From Candidatus Poribacteria bacterium (GTDB lineage Bacteria; Poribacteria; WGA-4E; WGA-3G), in the NCBI GenBank assembly GCA_009839745.1, contig VXPE01000052.1:1-64000 (forward strand): 64,000 nucleotides of DNA, read 5' to 3'. This document shows positions 24,037-34,900 of the stretch, one piece after another (position 1 is the first letter of the stretch; each line of letters opens with the position of its first letter). The position numbers and the translations under genes are program-made. The notes below the pieces were generated by a model. The model saw only the letters and a list, made by a program, of their open reading frames with translations. It was not told the DNA's origin and did not search any database.

Positions 24037-24819
24037 TTATACGACTGCCGAGAGTCCACCATCAATATTGATAGCAGTGCCTGTAATAAACGATGCACAC
24101 TCCGAAACGAGGAAAGCGACAAGATTGCCCACCTCATGCGGTTCCCCTAAACGTCCGAGTGGATGCCCCGCGCCCTGTTCTTCCCAATATTCCTCAAGCG
24201 TTCCGGGTGAACCCGCCGCTTTCCATGCGCGTTCCCCTTGGGCAGTCTTAATCGAGGTCAGGCAGACCGTGTTAACCAAGATTTTATGGGGTAGCAGTTC
24301 CTTAGAGAGTGCCTTCGTCATAGCGATCCCTGCTGCTCGACTGACGGAGGTCGGACAGGAACCTGCGCTGGGCTGTTTGCCCCCCGGATGCGTGATGTTG
24401 ATAATCCTACCACTGCCATTGCTTTTCATGTGTGGAATCACCAATCGCGCGCAACGAATAGCCCCCATTAACTTGAGATCCAGGTCCTCGTACCATGCTT
24501 CATCGCTCATGGTTTCGAAATCACCACCTGCCGAACGTCCGGCGTTATTGATTAAAATGTCAATCTTTCCGAAGTGGGTCGCGGTCTGTCCGATGAAATT
24601 TTCCAGTGTTTCCGGTTTCGTTACATCTGCGGGGATGGCAAGGACTTCACCCCCGGTTTGTGTGCGGATGTTTTCAGCCGCATCTGTTAAGACTGATTCG
24701 CGTCTCCCACAAATTGAGACTTTCGCACCCTCTTCACACAGACGGTGCGCGATACCTTTGCCGATCCCCTCACTACCGCCAGTAATAACAGCAACTTTTC
24801 CAGTTAATCCGAGTTCCAT
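24037..24819 (-). CDS. SDR family protein with non-canonical catalytic residues
   Basis: A 260-aa classical-SDR fold. The cofactor loop TGGSEGIGKGIA (14-25) and the NNAG motif are intact, and the C-terminal GTAINIDGG is typical of FabG-like enzymes. At the catalytic position, where YxxxK is expected, the sequence reads TSVSR (inside CPTSVSRAAGIAMTKAL), so both tyrosine and lysine are replaced. The upstream catalytic serine region (IINITHPGG) is also unusual. It may bind NAD(P) without normal dehydrogenase chemistry or use another mechanism. It ends about 110 bp upstream of the hypothetical gene at 23915; the spacer toward nnr has a 31-bp direct repeat. Confidence 0.82.
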   Translation of the reverse strand: MELGLTGKVAVITGGSEGIGKGIAHRLCEEGAKVSICGRRESVLTDAAENIRTQTGGEVLAIPADVTKPETLENFIGQTATHFGKIDILINNAGRSAGGDFETMSDEAWYEDLDLKLMGAIRCARLVIPHMKSNGSGRIINITHPGGKQPSAGSCPTSVSRAAGIAMTKALSKELLPHKILVNTVCLTSIKTAQGERAWKAAGSPGTLEEYWEEQGAGHPLGRLGEPHEVGNLVAFLVSECASFITGTAINIDGGLSAVV

Positions 24820-24847
24820 ATTTTTACCCTATTGAATCTGGTCCGTA

Positions 24848-24936
24848 CCTCCGTTGTCGGCACGGATCTAAAATTGTTTTTCTAACTATGTGCTTCTGAG
24901 CGATGCCTCCGCTGTCGGCATCGATCTAAAATTGTT
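24848..24936. repeat. 31-bp direct repeat in spacer
   Basis: CCTCCGTTGTCGGCACGGAT plus CTAAAATTGTT at 24848-24878 recurs at 24906-24936 with three changes. A related CCTCCGTTGTCGG is at about 26659 near the other end of nnr. Confidence 0.7.
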
Positions 24937-24967
24937 AAGAAACCTACTTGAGATTATGAAGGGTTCG

Positions 24968-26593
24968 TTAACCATTGGAATACTGCAAGGACAACGGACG
25001 CAGCAGCCCAGGCGCAATCGTTAAAATTGCCTCCGGAACCGTCTTTAGCACATCACTGGCAATGAGCCCATGTCTCCCAAATCTCTCCGCGGCGATGTCT
25101 CCCGATAACCCGTGTAGATAGACCCCAAGCGCAGCTGCACTTTCACTCGGTATGCCTTGTGCCATTAACCCCGCAATTACGCCTGTCAATACGTCCCCCA
25201 TACCGCCTGTTGCCATGCCGGGGTTACCCGTTGAATTTATCCATAGATTTCCATTTGGATCGCTGGTAACAGTCGGTGCCCCTTTAAATACGAGTGTTAC
25301 ACCCTGTTCACTTGCAAACTGTTGAGCGGTCCCAATCCTGTCTGCCTCTAATGTAGGAACTGCGGTGTTCGTTAACCGCGCCATCTCACCGGGATGCGGT
25401 GTGAGCACTGCCTCGCTGTTGAGGCGTGAAAGGGTTTCTCTATCTTGCGCGAGGGCGTTCAGGCCATCTGCATCGATAACCATCCGTAAGTCAATCCTCT
25501 GTTCCCGGTTTTCGCGTATCAATTGATGGACGAGGGACACTGTTTCGGGATGTTGGGAAAGCCCGGGACCGATTGCCAGTATTGATTTCGTTTTTTCCGC
25601 AAATTCGAGGATGGGTGAGGTTGCCGATGCTGCTAAGTTCCCGACATCCGTTTCTGGTAAGGGTAGCGTCATCACCTCAGGGAGAAGACCCTCTAAAATT
25701 GGGTTGAGATGTTTCGGAGTTGCGAGCGTTACCAACCCCGCACCGGTGCGTAAAGCCGCTTCGCTGGCGAGTGCGGCAGCTCCCGTCATCCCTGTCGAAC
25801 CAGCGACGACAAGAACGCGCCCATAACTCCCTTTATGAGAGAATGCCGGACGCGGTGGCATCCATTGTGATGCTTGTGCTGCTGATGTCCAGTTTACCTG
25901 AATATCTTGTGCGTTTACAACCTGTTCTGGGAAACCGATATCAACGACTTCGAGTTTTCCGACGAGTTCGGCACCCGGATGCATCAACAGTCCTCTTTTG
26001 GGCAAGCCTATCGTTACCGTTCGATCGGCTTGAACACAGACACCTAACGGATGTCCCGTGTCAGCATCCAAACCGGAGGGTAGATCGACAGAAAGGATGG
26101 GGGTCGGAAGCCTATTGATCGCATTAATTACGGTAGCGATTGGATTGCGCACCGCACCCCGCAGCCCTGTCCCAAAGATCGCGTCCACAAGCAGTTCGCA
26201 ACTCGCGATGTGCGTCAAAGAGGTCCTGCGTTCCGCGAAGAAATCGGAGCCGAGTGCTGCATCTGTCAGGATTTCCTCAATCCGCAAGCCTAAACGTTTG
26301 GTAATTTGGAGATTGGTGTGTGCCTCTCCCGTAAAACTGTCTTCAGGAGAAACCAAGAAGAGAAGCACATCGCGCCCTATGTGGGCAAGTTGGCGTGCGA
26401 TAACAATACCATCCCCGCCGTTATTACCCTTACCCGCGAAAATGCCAATCCGTTGGCATGTCGGGTAGTGTTTTTCGATTGCGCGAACGATGGCACTCCC
26501 AGCGGTTTCCATCAGAACGATGCCGGGAATGCCAATACCTTCAATGGTGTCCTGATCGATCTGGCGCATTTCCGCCGCGGTCACGACTTTCAT
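24968..26593 (-). CDS. nnr: Bifunctional NAD(P)H-hydrate epimerase / ADP-dependent dehydratase
   Basis: A 541-aa fusion of the two NAD(P)HX repair enzymes. The N-terminal YjeF_N epimerase part (about 1-220) begins MKVVTAAEMRQIDQ and holds GKGNNGGDGIVIARQL and the catalytic-region aspartates in SVDLPSGLDADTG. The C-terminal ribokinase-like part (about 235-530) has HKGSYGRVLVVAGS, LTPHPGEMARL and the GNPGMATGGMGDVLTG loop with the catalytic aspartate. Together they repair hydrated NADH and NADPH. Length and order agree with E. coli Nnr. It is a single cytoplasmic gene with no clear operon partner. This is one of the firmest assignments in the window. Confidence 0.95.
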   Translation of the reverse strand: MKVVTAAEMRQIDQDTIEGIGIPGIVLMETAGSAIVRAIEKHYPTCQRIGIFAGKGNNGGDGIVIARQLAHIGRDVLLFLVSPEDSFTGEAHTNLQITKRLGLRIEEILTDAALGSDFFAERRTSLTHIASCELLVDAIFGTGLRGAVRNPIATVINAINRLPTPILSVDLPSGLDADTGHPLGVCVQADRTVTIGLPKRGLLMHPGAELVGKLEVVDIGFPEQVVNAQDIQVNWTSAAQASQWMPPRPAFSHKGSYGRVLVVAGSTGMTGAAALASEAALRTGAGLVTLATPKHLNPILEGLLPEVMTLPLPETDVGNLAASATSPILEFAEKTKSILAIGPGLSQHPETVSLVHQLIRENREQRIDLRMVIDADGLNALAQDRETLSRLNSEAVLTPHPGEMARLTNTAVPTLEADRIGTAQQFASEQGVTLVFKGAPTVTSDPNGNLWINSTGNPGMATGGMGDVLTGVIAGLMAQGIPSESAAALGVYLHGLSGDIAAERFGRHGLIASDVLKTVPEAILTIAPGLLRPLSLQYSNG

Positions 26594-26706
26594 GTTTTCT
26601 GTCCTTGCGCCAAGCGAGAAACAACGGAATTGGTTCTACCGCGGTTTTAACATAAGTTCCGCAAGCCTCCGTTGTCGGGTTGCTGCGTGCGTCTTTCAAC
26701 TGATAA

Positions 26707-27105
26707 CTACTGCTGCAATTTGTCCGCGAGCCCTAACAGGTGTGCTTCCATTTGCGGGATTGCCTGTTCTAAGGTTTCCTGCGCTATCTGTATTTCTTGA
26801 ACCCTTTCATCTTGGTGGGTTTGGAGACAGAAATTCAAATTTGTGCGGAGATCGAACAGGCTCTGCTGAATGTGGTCTTGGAAAGTGCCGTCTGGGTACA
26901 TCCACCGTCTACCGCGGGTCTGCCGCAGATTAAAATGGCAATGCCCATTATCACCACCGAAACAGTCGAAACGCATGATCTCGTCGTCATAAACAAATAA
27001 CGAAGCCGCGGGACCGCGTCCACCAGCATCGTCACGCCAGTATGATTCTAACCGGACGTTCTCCTGGATGGGATATTCAACCAGGTCGTGTTTTTCATTC
27101 GCCAT
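26707..27105 (-). CDS. Hypothetical protein, 132 aa
   Basis: The start at 27105 follows AAGGAGGGAC. The first half is beta-rich with YWRDDAGGRGPAASLFVYDD and GGDNGHCHFNLRQTRG; the second half is helical (QQSLFDLRTNLNFCLQTH onwards). There is no signal peptide or membrane segment. I do not recognise the family. It lies between nnr and a decayed dehydrogenase fragment on the other strand and has no operon partner. Confidence 0.65.
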   Translation of the reverse strand: MANEKHDLVEYPIQENVRLESYWRDDAGGRGPAASLFVYDDEIMRFDCFGGDNGHCHFNLRQTRGRRWMYPDGTFQDHIQQSLFDLRTNLNFCLQTHQDERVQEIQIAQETLEQAIPQMEAHLLGLADKLQQ

Positions 27106-27279
27106 CTGTAGTCCCTCCTTGGGTGTTTTGCATGATTGAAAGAACCACGCCTACAGTACGGGTTAAAAAGTGACTTGAATTTGAACCAGATTTGCGCTAA
27201 AGTATAGCAAACCCAAAAATAGAAGTCAATAAGCAATTTATAAGGATAGAGCGATAACGTGCATATTTCGATCACTGAT

Positions 27280-27581
27280 GCGCGGCAGCTCACGGAAACT
27301 TTACCCAAATCCTTACGGGTGTCTTGGTCAACGCTGCGACAATCCCGCCTCCCGGTAAAAACTACGGCTTACTCATTGTTGCGATAGACCCAACCAGTTT
27401 TGTTCCATTGACACAGTTCAAGACGGAAGTCGATACCCTCATTGCGCGCGTCAAAGAGAATCGACGAGAAGCAGGGGTTGCGGAAATCCTGATTCCAGGT
27501 GAACGCGCCTATCGTCAGAGGGAAGTACATCTCGCTAAGGGTATTCATTTAGAGGACACACTCGTAAATCAATTAACGTGA
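27280..27581 (+). pseudogene. C-terminal fragment of an Ldh2/MDH2-family oxidoreductase
   Basis: About 100 codons of open frame end at 27581. The translation HGNFTQILTGVLVNAATIPP, then YGLLIVAIDPTSF, then EILIPGERAYRQREVHLAKG matches the C-terminal end of malate/L-lactate/ureidoglycolate dehydrogenases of the Ldh2 family. The frame is closed by TGA at 27276-27278 and no N-terminal part is seen upstream. The native protein is about 350 aa, so this is a truncated remnant. A TTG at 27324 could start a short product, but no clear SD precedes it. Confidence 0.65.
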
Positions 27582-27595
27582 ACACATCGGTAGGA

Positions 27596-27611
27596 GCGAT
27601 CTTGTGATCGC
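27596..27611 (+). repeat. Short hairpin before the Gfo/Idh/MocA gene
   Basis: GCGATC-TTGT-GATCGC, directly followed by AATGAAACGGAG, which acts as SD region for the ATG at 27630. AATGAAACGGAG also belongs to the leader-repeat family (for example at 55524). Confidence 0.5.
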
Positions 27612-27629
27612 AATGAAACGGAGATTCAT

Positions 27630-28637
27630 ATGACAACTTTTAAAGCAGGAGTTATTGGTTGTGGCGGACGTGGCCGCTCACATGCACGCGGGTATCAGGC
27701 ATCCCTCGATGTGGACATCGTTGCCTGTTCTGATCCGGTTGAAGATGCCCGAAACGCCTTCGCTGAAGAGTTTAAGGTTCCTAACACCTACGAGAGTTAT
27801 CAGGAGATGCTGGATACAGAATCCCTGGATTTCGTCAGTGTCTGCACTTGGATTGAACTCCATAAGGACATGGTAATCGCCGCCGCCAATAGCGGGATTA
27901 AAGCCATTCATTGTGAGAAACCGATGGCACCCACTTGGGGGGATGCTAAGGCGCTTTATCAAGCCTGTGTTGATAACAACGTAGTGATAACGTTCTGTCA
28001 TCAACGCCGTTTCGGTGCACAGTTCATCAAAGCCAAACGCTTGGCAAACGAAGGGGCAATCGGTGAATTGCGTCGACTCGAAGCCGCATGCCCAAATTTA
28101 CTTGACTGGGGGACGCACTGGTTCGATATGTTCTTTTTCTACAATAATGACGAACCTGTTGATTGGGTTATCGGTCAAATAGATGTAGCGGAAGAAAAGA
28201 CTGTCTTCGGTGTTCAGGTTGAAACGAGTGGGGTCTCGTGGATTCGCTGGAAGAACGGCGTTGAAGGGCTGCTCGCGACGGGGGATGCATCTTTAAGTGG
28301 TTTCTCCAATCGTCTCATCGGTACGAAAGGCATCATTGATGTTGGTGGGCGTGGGGCACCCTTACGGATGCTCCGCGAGGGTGGAGACGGATGGGAAGAG
28401 CCTGATTTAAGTGGCTTAGCCGCTGAACGCGACGCAACAACACTCTCTGTCCTCGACCTTGTTCACGGTGTAAAGACCGGACGTGAGCCGGAACTCAGTG
28501 GTCGGAAGGCACTTCAGGCGACTGAACTCATTTTCGCAACGTATCAGTCGAGCCGACAGCGGGCAAGAGTTGATTTACCTCTGACAGTGGACGATTCTGC
28601 GTTGCTGACGATGGTCGCCACTGGTGATGTCGGTTAG
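27630..28637 (+). CDS. Gfo/Idh/MocA family oxidoreductase
   Basis: A 335-aa protein with the N-terminal NAD(P) Rossmann motif AGVIGCGGRGRSHARG (6-21), the family EKP motif (CEKPMAPTW, 95-103) whose lysine is catalytic, and DWGTHWFDMFFF with the active-site histidine near 153. The C-terminal alpha/beta domain is complete. Such enzymes oxidise or reduce sugars, inositols or their derivatives. It stands alone between an Ldh2 remnant and the giant Ig-repeat gene. There is no signal peptide, so it is cytoplasmic. Substrate unknown. Confidence 0.9.
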   Translation: MTTFKAGVIGCGGRGRSHARGYQASLDVDIVACSDPVEDARNAFAEEFKVPNTYESYQEMLDTESLDFVSVCTWIELHKDMVIAAANSGIKAIHCEKPMAPTWGDAKALYQACVDNNVVITFCHQRRFGAQFIKAKRLANEGAIGELRRLEAACPNLLDWGTHWFDMFFFYNNDEPVDWVIGQIDVAEEKTVFGVQVETSGVSWIRWKNGVEGLLATGDASLSGFSNRLIGTKGIIDVGGRGAPLRMLREGGDGWEEPDLSGLAAERDATTLSVLDLVHGVKTGREPELSGRKALQATELIFATYQSSRQRARVDLPLTVDDSALLTMVATGDVG

Positions 28638-28653
28638 ACACGCTGCCTACAAG

Positions 28654-28690
28654 TTACAATGCGCGATTGACAGTTAACCGCGCATTGTAA
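28654..28690. terminator. Long perfect hairpin after the Gfo/Idh/MocA gene
   Basis: TTACAATGCGCG, a 13-base loop, CGCGCATTGTAA: a 12-bp perfect stem 16 bp past the stop codon. There is no T run, so termination is likely but not certain. The remainder to 28976 holds only simple repeats of the TATCAGTTATCAG type (about 28838-28855). Confidence 0.55.
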
Positions 28691-28976
28691 CGGCGTTTCG
28701 TTCCGCTGGCGTCTCTATAATTTTATCAACCTAATTGAAGTTTCTGCGTCTAATCAAAATAAGGGGATTCTTATTACACGTCTATTCCCCAAGAACATGA
28801 AATCAAAAAAATCGGAAGAAATCAATCCTTAATAGTTATCAGTTATCAGTCTAAAAGAGGATAGCCGCATGCAGGAAGCCGCTTGTAACGCTCACTGTGA
28901 GGTATGCTGACTGCTGATTGCTGACTTCTATTCTCCTTTAGTTACCTTCGGACTCGCGACAAGCAGGGAGAAACGA

Positions 28977-31900
28977 GTGTCAAAAAATAAATATATATAT
29001 GCCGCAGCTTGTAAGAGCCAACCGGTCTCCAATCCCAGTACCGAATTAACCAAAAACATGCCTGAAACGAATCGTAGAGGGTGGGTAATCCAGCCCGCAA
29101 AGAAGGCACCCCAGAAGCAATCCATTAAAAAAGCGAATTTTCTCTTTTTTCTCAGTTTTGTCTGTTTCGCACTCCTAACGATAGCCACCACCGGTTGGGC
29201 AGAATTGACCGGTCTGACAGTTGATGCAGGTGGGGATGACAGTTTTAGAGGCGGCACAGATAGGGTGCGTATTATTTTTACCGTTGATGAGGATTCCGAT
29301 GGAGATCCGTATGTCGTTCAGGTCGTCACTATTGGTTCAGGTGAAAATCCAAGAATCAACATCCTTGGGGTCATTGCTGAAGGAGTCGTATCGGCAAACG
29401 AGACTGTGGAACTTTTTTGGGACGGAACCGTTAACAACAGGCAGCTTGCGGACGGGGACTATACGATTCGTGTTATTGTTGATGATGATACAGCAAATGA
29501 TCAGAGAGCAACGGTGACTTTAGATTCCAGTGCACCGCGTGTTTCCGATGTCCTTGCAAGCGACGGTGTTGACGATATACCGATTACCGATGGCAGTTTT
29601 CTCAAGGGACCACTCCGATTGATTAAGGTAACGGGGATAGATGATGGGGCCCCGATTGATCTGAGTAACAGGCGAAACACTATTTTCCTGAGAAATGCCC
29701 GACAGGCTGTATCACGCGGAACCCTCAATTACGACGATGCCAACGAAACCCTCATCTTTACTTTGGTAGATCCCTTAGACGAACCTAATGAAAATGGAAA
29801 ATACACCCTTATTCTCATCTTACTGGATGAAGCCGGGAATGTGGTCCAAAACATAAGGGAATTCACCTTTGATAACGTCGCTCCCCGTATAGCAAGAGTC
29901 TCTACGAACAGAAGGACAATTGTGCCCGGTGGGAGTGTTAACCAACGGATCAGTTTCGTTGAAGCCACGCTCACGGATAACCTTCCGGACGGTATAAATC
30001 CTTTAGCATCCGAAATAAAACTCACTGGACCTGGTGGTCCTGATGATGTTATACCCGGAAACCAGACGGTGGATTCTGATAGTGGTAGAATCCGGTTGGA
30101 GCTGCTGTCCCCCTTATTAGGCATGGACAGTTCCGATGATGGTCGATATACCGTTACGGTTGAAGCAGTTGATAAAGCGGGCAACCCAACTTCCCAGAGC
30201 GTGTCATTTGTTTATGATAATCGCGCGCCGAGCCTTATTTCGTTAAGCCCCATACCAAGTGATGAGGAGTCGTTTGACTTCACTAACTATACGTTTGGCG
30301 ATACGGTTTATTATAATCTCCCAATCAATGGATTTGTCGCTACCTTTAACGATGATTCTGGAGTAGGGGTGCATCTTACCGGCGGGCGGCAATCGACGCA
30401 GCTTGTGTTTGGGACACCGAAAAAATCTGGGGAGGGTATTAATGCCCTTAAAGGACGAGTCGTCACTGATAGCGAGGAGAACACATTAACTTACATCCTC
30501 GATGAACCCATTGTCCGCCGGGATGGAAGCCAGGATGGCCGCTATACACTCAATATTCAGGCAACAGATATTGCTGGCAATACGAAGACTTACGATTACC
30601 AACTTATCTATGATACGCAAGTTCCCACACTCGTTTCTACAGTGCCAGCCTCCAATGAGACCGTTTCAGAGTTATCACAGGTTCAGGTGAAACTCAATGA
30701 AAAAACCAGTGGTATTAATTTCATTGAAAGCGAATTTCGACTGTGGAAAGGGACAGTGGAAGATGTTCTTAAGGATGCACTTGAGCAACACGCAACGCTG
30801 TCAGTGCAGGTGCCTGTGAATGTTACAAGTAACGGCACAGATACGTTCACACTGACACTCATGAAACCGTTTGCATTAGATGGTTCGGATGACGGGCCCT
30901 ACACAATTGAAGTTATTCCCGTCGACCAAGCAGGCAACAAGCCTCGCGACCGTGCGGCCAACAAGCCTAACGACAACCTTGTAGACTTCAATACGCTCCC
31001 TGTTATACGGGGGTTCTACTTCGTCAGCCAGGGGCATGAACCCAAAATCCGATTGACAATGCCTGAAGCCACAAGAGTCAACCGTTTACCGACGATTCCC
31101 GTGGAACTGGTTGATTATATCGGTGTGGGCATCAATGTCGATGCGTCAACGGTGACCCTCAAAAACCCTCAAGGGACTCTCGTGCCACAGGTAGACTCCG
31201 AACGCACCGTAGAAGAGGTTTACAACCCCGATTCCTCGATATGGACCTTGACCTGGACGCCGGCCGCACGCGTCGCCCGTGATGGTAGCGCAGATGGTGA
31301 GTACATTGTAACCGCGACGTTTGTAGATTTTACCGGACGCCGCTTCACACAAGAATTTCCGATCGTTTTAGACACCCAAATTCCCGCACTCGTTTCTACA
31401 GTACCAGCAGCGAATGAAATCGTCTCGGAGTTATCACAGGTTGAGGTGAAACTCAGCGAGCTAACGAGTGGCATTGATTTCCTCCAGAGTACCTTCCAAC
31501 TCACTCACGGTGATGCGGAGGTGCCTGTGAATATCACAAGCAACGGCACGGATACTGTCATGCTAACGCTCGCGGAACCGATTGCGTTAGACGGCTCAGA
31601 CGATGGCACCTACGCGATTAAAGTAGCACCTACTGACCGGGCAGGCAATACAGGTATCCCTGTTGTGCGGGAGTTTTATCTCGTCAGCCAGGGGCATGAA
31701 CCCGAAATCCGATTGGTGATGCCTGAAACGACAACCCTTAACAGTTTGCCAACAGTTGTTGTAGAACTGGTAGATTATGTTGGCGCGGGTATAGATTTTG
31801 ATGCGTCAACCGTGACCGTCAGGAGTCCGCAAGGCGTTCTTGTTCCAGAAAAGGATCTCGAACCCGATGAAGCCAGCAATTTGCTAACGTGGAACACCGA

Positions 31901-34900
31901 AGTCTCTGTCCCCCGTGACGGAAGTGAGGACGGTGAATATACCATAACGGCGACGTTTGTCGACTTTATCGGACGCCGCTTCACACAGGAATTCTCGTTC
32001 GTTTTAGATACGCTATTTCCCACTGTTGAAACCGTCCAAGTAGCAACCGGATCCCAAACCCCGCTTATTGAGGATCGCACCGTATATAGTGCGGAGTCCA
32101 TCATTGAGGTAACCGTTGTGTTTGATGAGACCTCTAATGATGTTGATTTTGAAGGAACCCTTATATCGCTGGTAGGATCCAGTGAAGCCAGTATTCCTGT
32201 TACCACGGTTAATGATGGGCAAACTGTTTTGACGATCAGTTCCGATGCCTTGACCCAGGACGGTGAATACGAGCTCTCAATTACGCCGCGAGATCGGGCA
32301 GGCAACCAAGGCGGGGTCATCTATCGTAAGTTCGTTTATGACACGGAAGAGCCTCGCATCACTGTGCCTACACCTTTAATATTTAACCAACAACCTGTTA
32401 CGTATATCGGGAATGCTTTAAGACAATTTCAGTTTTCGTTTACGATTGAAGACGTAGGTCCAGCGGGCTTGTATTTAGAAGAGCAAACCCTTGAAGTAAT
32501 GAATGCAGCTGGAGTGAATATTCCTGTCGCTGTGACGCGGGACGAACTAACGAATCAAATCTTTTTGGCACTTCCTGCGTCGTTCCCTCGAGACGGAAGT
32601 GTGGATGGTGAATATACAGCAAAAATATCGCTTGTCGACAAAGCGGGGAATCGTTCGGATGCGGAATACACCATCATTTATGATTCCACGCCCCCGCAAA
32701 TAGCGTCAGTCGTGATAGATGCCGACCCACAGGTAGGGCTTGTCCCGAATCGTATTGCCAAGATCGTGGAGCCTATAAACAGGATCACCCTTCAATTTGA
32801 GGAGGCAACACGCATTAATTTTGCCAATACACAGATTACCTTGACGGGACCTGGAGCCTCCGATACACCCGATGACGCTGCGCCCTCCTCGATTCCGCTG
32901 ACGTTGGAAGATGACGGTGTCTCTCAGGTGTCTCTCAGTTTCTTAGATGTGGAACAGGTCGGAACGTATACCTTATCCGTTACCCCGCAAGATGCCGCTG
33001 GGAATGCCGCAGCGGGTGCCGTTGAATATAAATTCATTTTGGATATGCCGTTGCCGAGTGTCGGTTCTGTTGTCGTAAATACAGACCCGCCGATGGAGCT
33101 TGTCCCGAATCGGATTGCTGAGATCCTGGAACCCGTAAACAGTATTACCCTTCAATTTGAAGAGGCGACACAAATTAATTTTGCCAATACGCAAATTACG
33201 TTGATGGGTCCAGATCCATCTGGCGCGACGGATCCTGATTCTGGACTACCGATTGAGTTTGAATTCCCACTCACATTGGAAAATGATGGTGTCTCTGAGG
33301 TTACGGTTAGTTTCTTGGATTTGGAACAGATCGGATCGTATGTTTTATCTGTCACCCCACAAGATGTAGCGGGGAATGTCGCAGCAGGTGCCGTTGCGTA
33401 TAGGTTCATATTGGATATACCCTTACCGCAGGTCAGTTCTGTTGTTATTGGGGAGACTGTGGCAGAGACGAGCAGCGATGTCGTTTATGTCAACGCAAAC
33501 AATATACGCATCGGAGCCTTTCTCCTTGACCCAACGGAGACAGGATTATCCCTTGGGAGTGAGGGGTCGACTATTACTGTCGTGGATGCTGCTGAAACAG
33601 TCGTTCCCGGTGCGATGGGTTCCAATGGAGAAGACTTGATCGTTTGGCAACCGATAACCCTTACATCGGATGGGACTACGGATGGAAGGTATAGTGTATA
33701 TGTTACGCCTGTTGATAAAGCGGGACGGCAGGGAAGCGCGGTATATCGTGAGTTTATCTATGATACGCAGGAACCCGAGATTATAGCCGCTGCTCCAATG
33801 GAAATGAATTTGAGCCAGCCTGTTTCCTATATGAGCGAGAGTTTAACGCAATTCAACTTCACTGTCGCAGATGTCGGTCCCGCGGATCTCGAACTGTCCG
33901 ATCAGATGGTCAGTCTCCGCGATGCAGAGGGTAGTTTGGTCCCGGCACAACTCACGAACGATACTGAAAACCAACTCTTCCTCACGTTGGACCAACCGTT
34001 ACCGCTTGATGGCAGTATGGATGGGGAATACACTGTCCTTGTTGAGTTGGCAGACAAGGCGGGAAATTTTTACACGATTGAGCACTTGATTGTCTATGAT
34101 ACCCAAGCCCCAACATTAGTGAGTACAGTGCCATCCGATGGTGCCCTACTTACGGAGGATGTTACGCAAATACAAGTGAAGCTCAATGATGAGGGCGGTA
34201 GTGGTATTGACTGGACGGAGACTACGGTGACATTGATTAATCCAAATGGCACTGAAATATCAGGTGAACTTGTCAGTGATGGCGAAACGGAGTTAACGCT
34301 CACTACCCGTCAGCTTATTGAAGATGGTCGATATGTTATCCGTGTGCAAGCCGTTGATCGCGCAGGCAATGGAGGTGCTACCGATTTTCGGCAGAATTTT
34401 ATCCTGTCAAGACGCTTACCGACTATCGTTTCAACGGAACCAACTACAGCACCCGCGGATGAAGCGTTTATGAATGAGGCGCTGGAGCGGATAGAAGTAA
34501 CACTCGAAGCGGGAGACACCCACGATATAGGACGGCACCTGTCAACACTGCGTTTACTAAATCCCACCACTCAGGTCGTCGCAGGGCAACTGGAGCGCAC
34601 AAATGATCAGTTAATCTATAACCTTGTTCGTCCGCTCGCTACCGACGGTTCCGAAGATGGGGTTTATACTATTGAGTTCACCCCTATTAGTGCTTCTGGA
34701 CGAGCAGGTCAACTGCAGCGATTAATCTTTACCTACGACACACAGGCACCTGAAATTGAATCTGATGAAGTGATTAACCTTGTTGTCGCACAACCTGAAG
34801 TTAATAACTCTCTGACAGAGATTCACGTCAATCTTACAGATGAAACGTCTGGAATTGATTGGGACAATCTTGATGAGAAATGGTTAACTTTTGAACGCCT

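Noticed and set aside
24068-24835. Long plus-strand reading frame of 255 codons opposite the SDR gene
   Set aside because: It mirrors the SDR gene; the product has no recognisable domain, is rich in P, S and A from antisense codons, and has no SD. The minus-strand protein has clear family motifs.
28654-28690. 12-bp hairpin as a certain Rho-independent terminator
   Set aside because: The stem is perfect but there is no T tract on either side, so it is kept only as probable.
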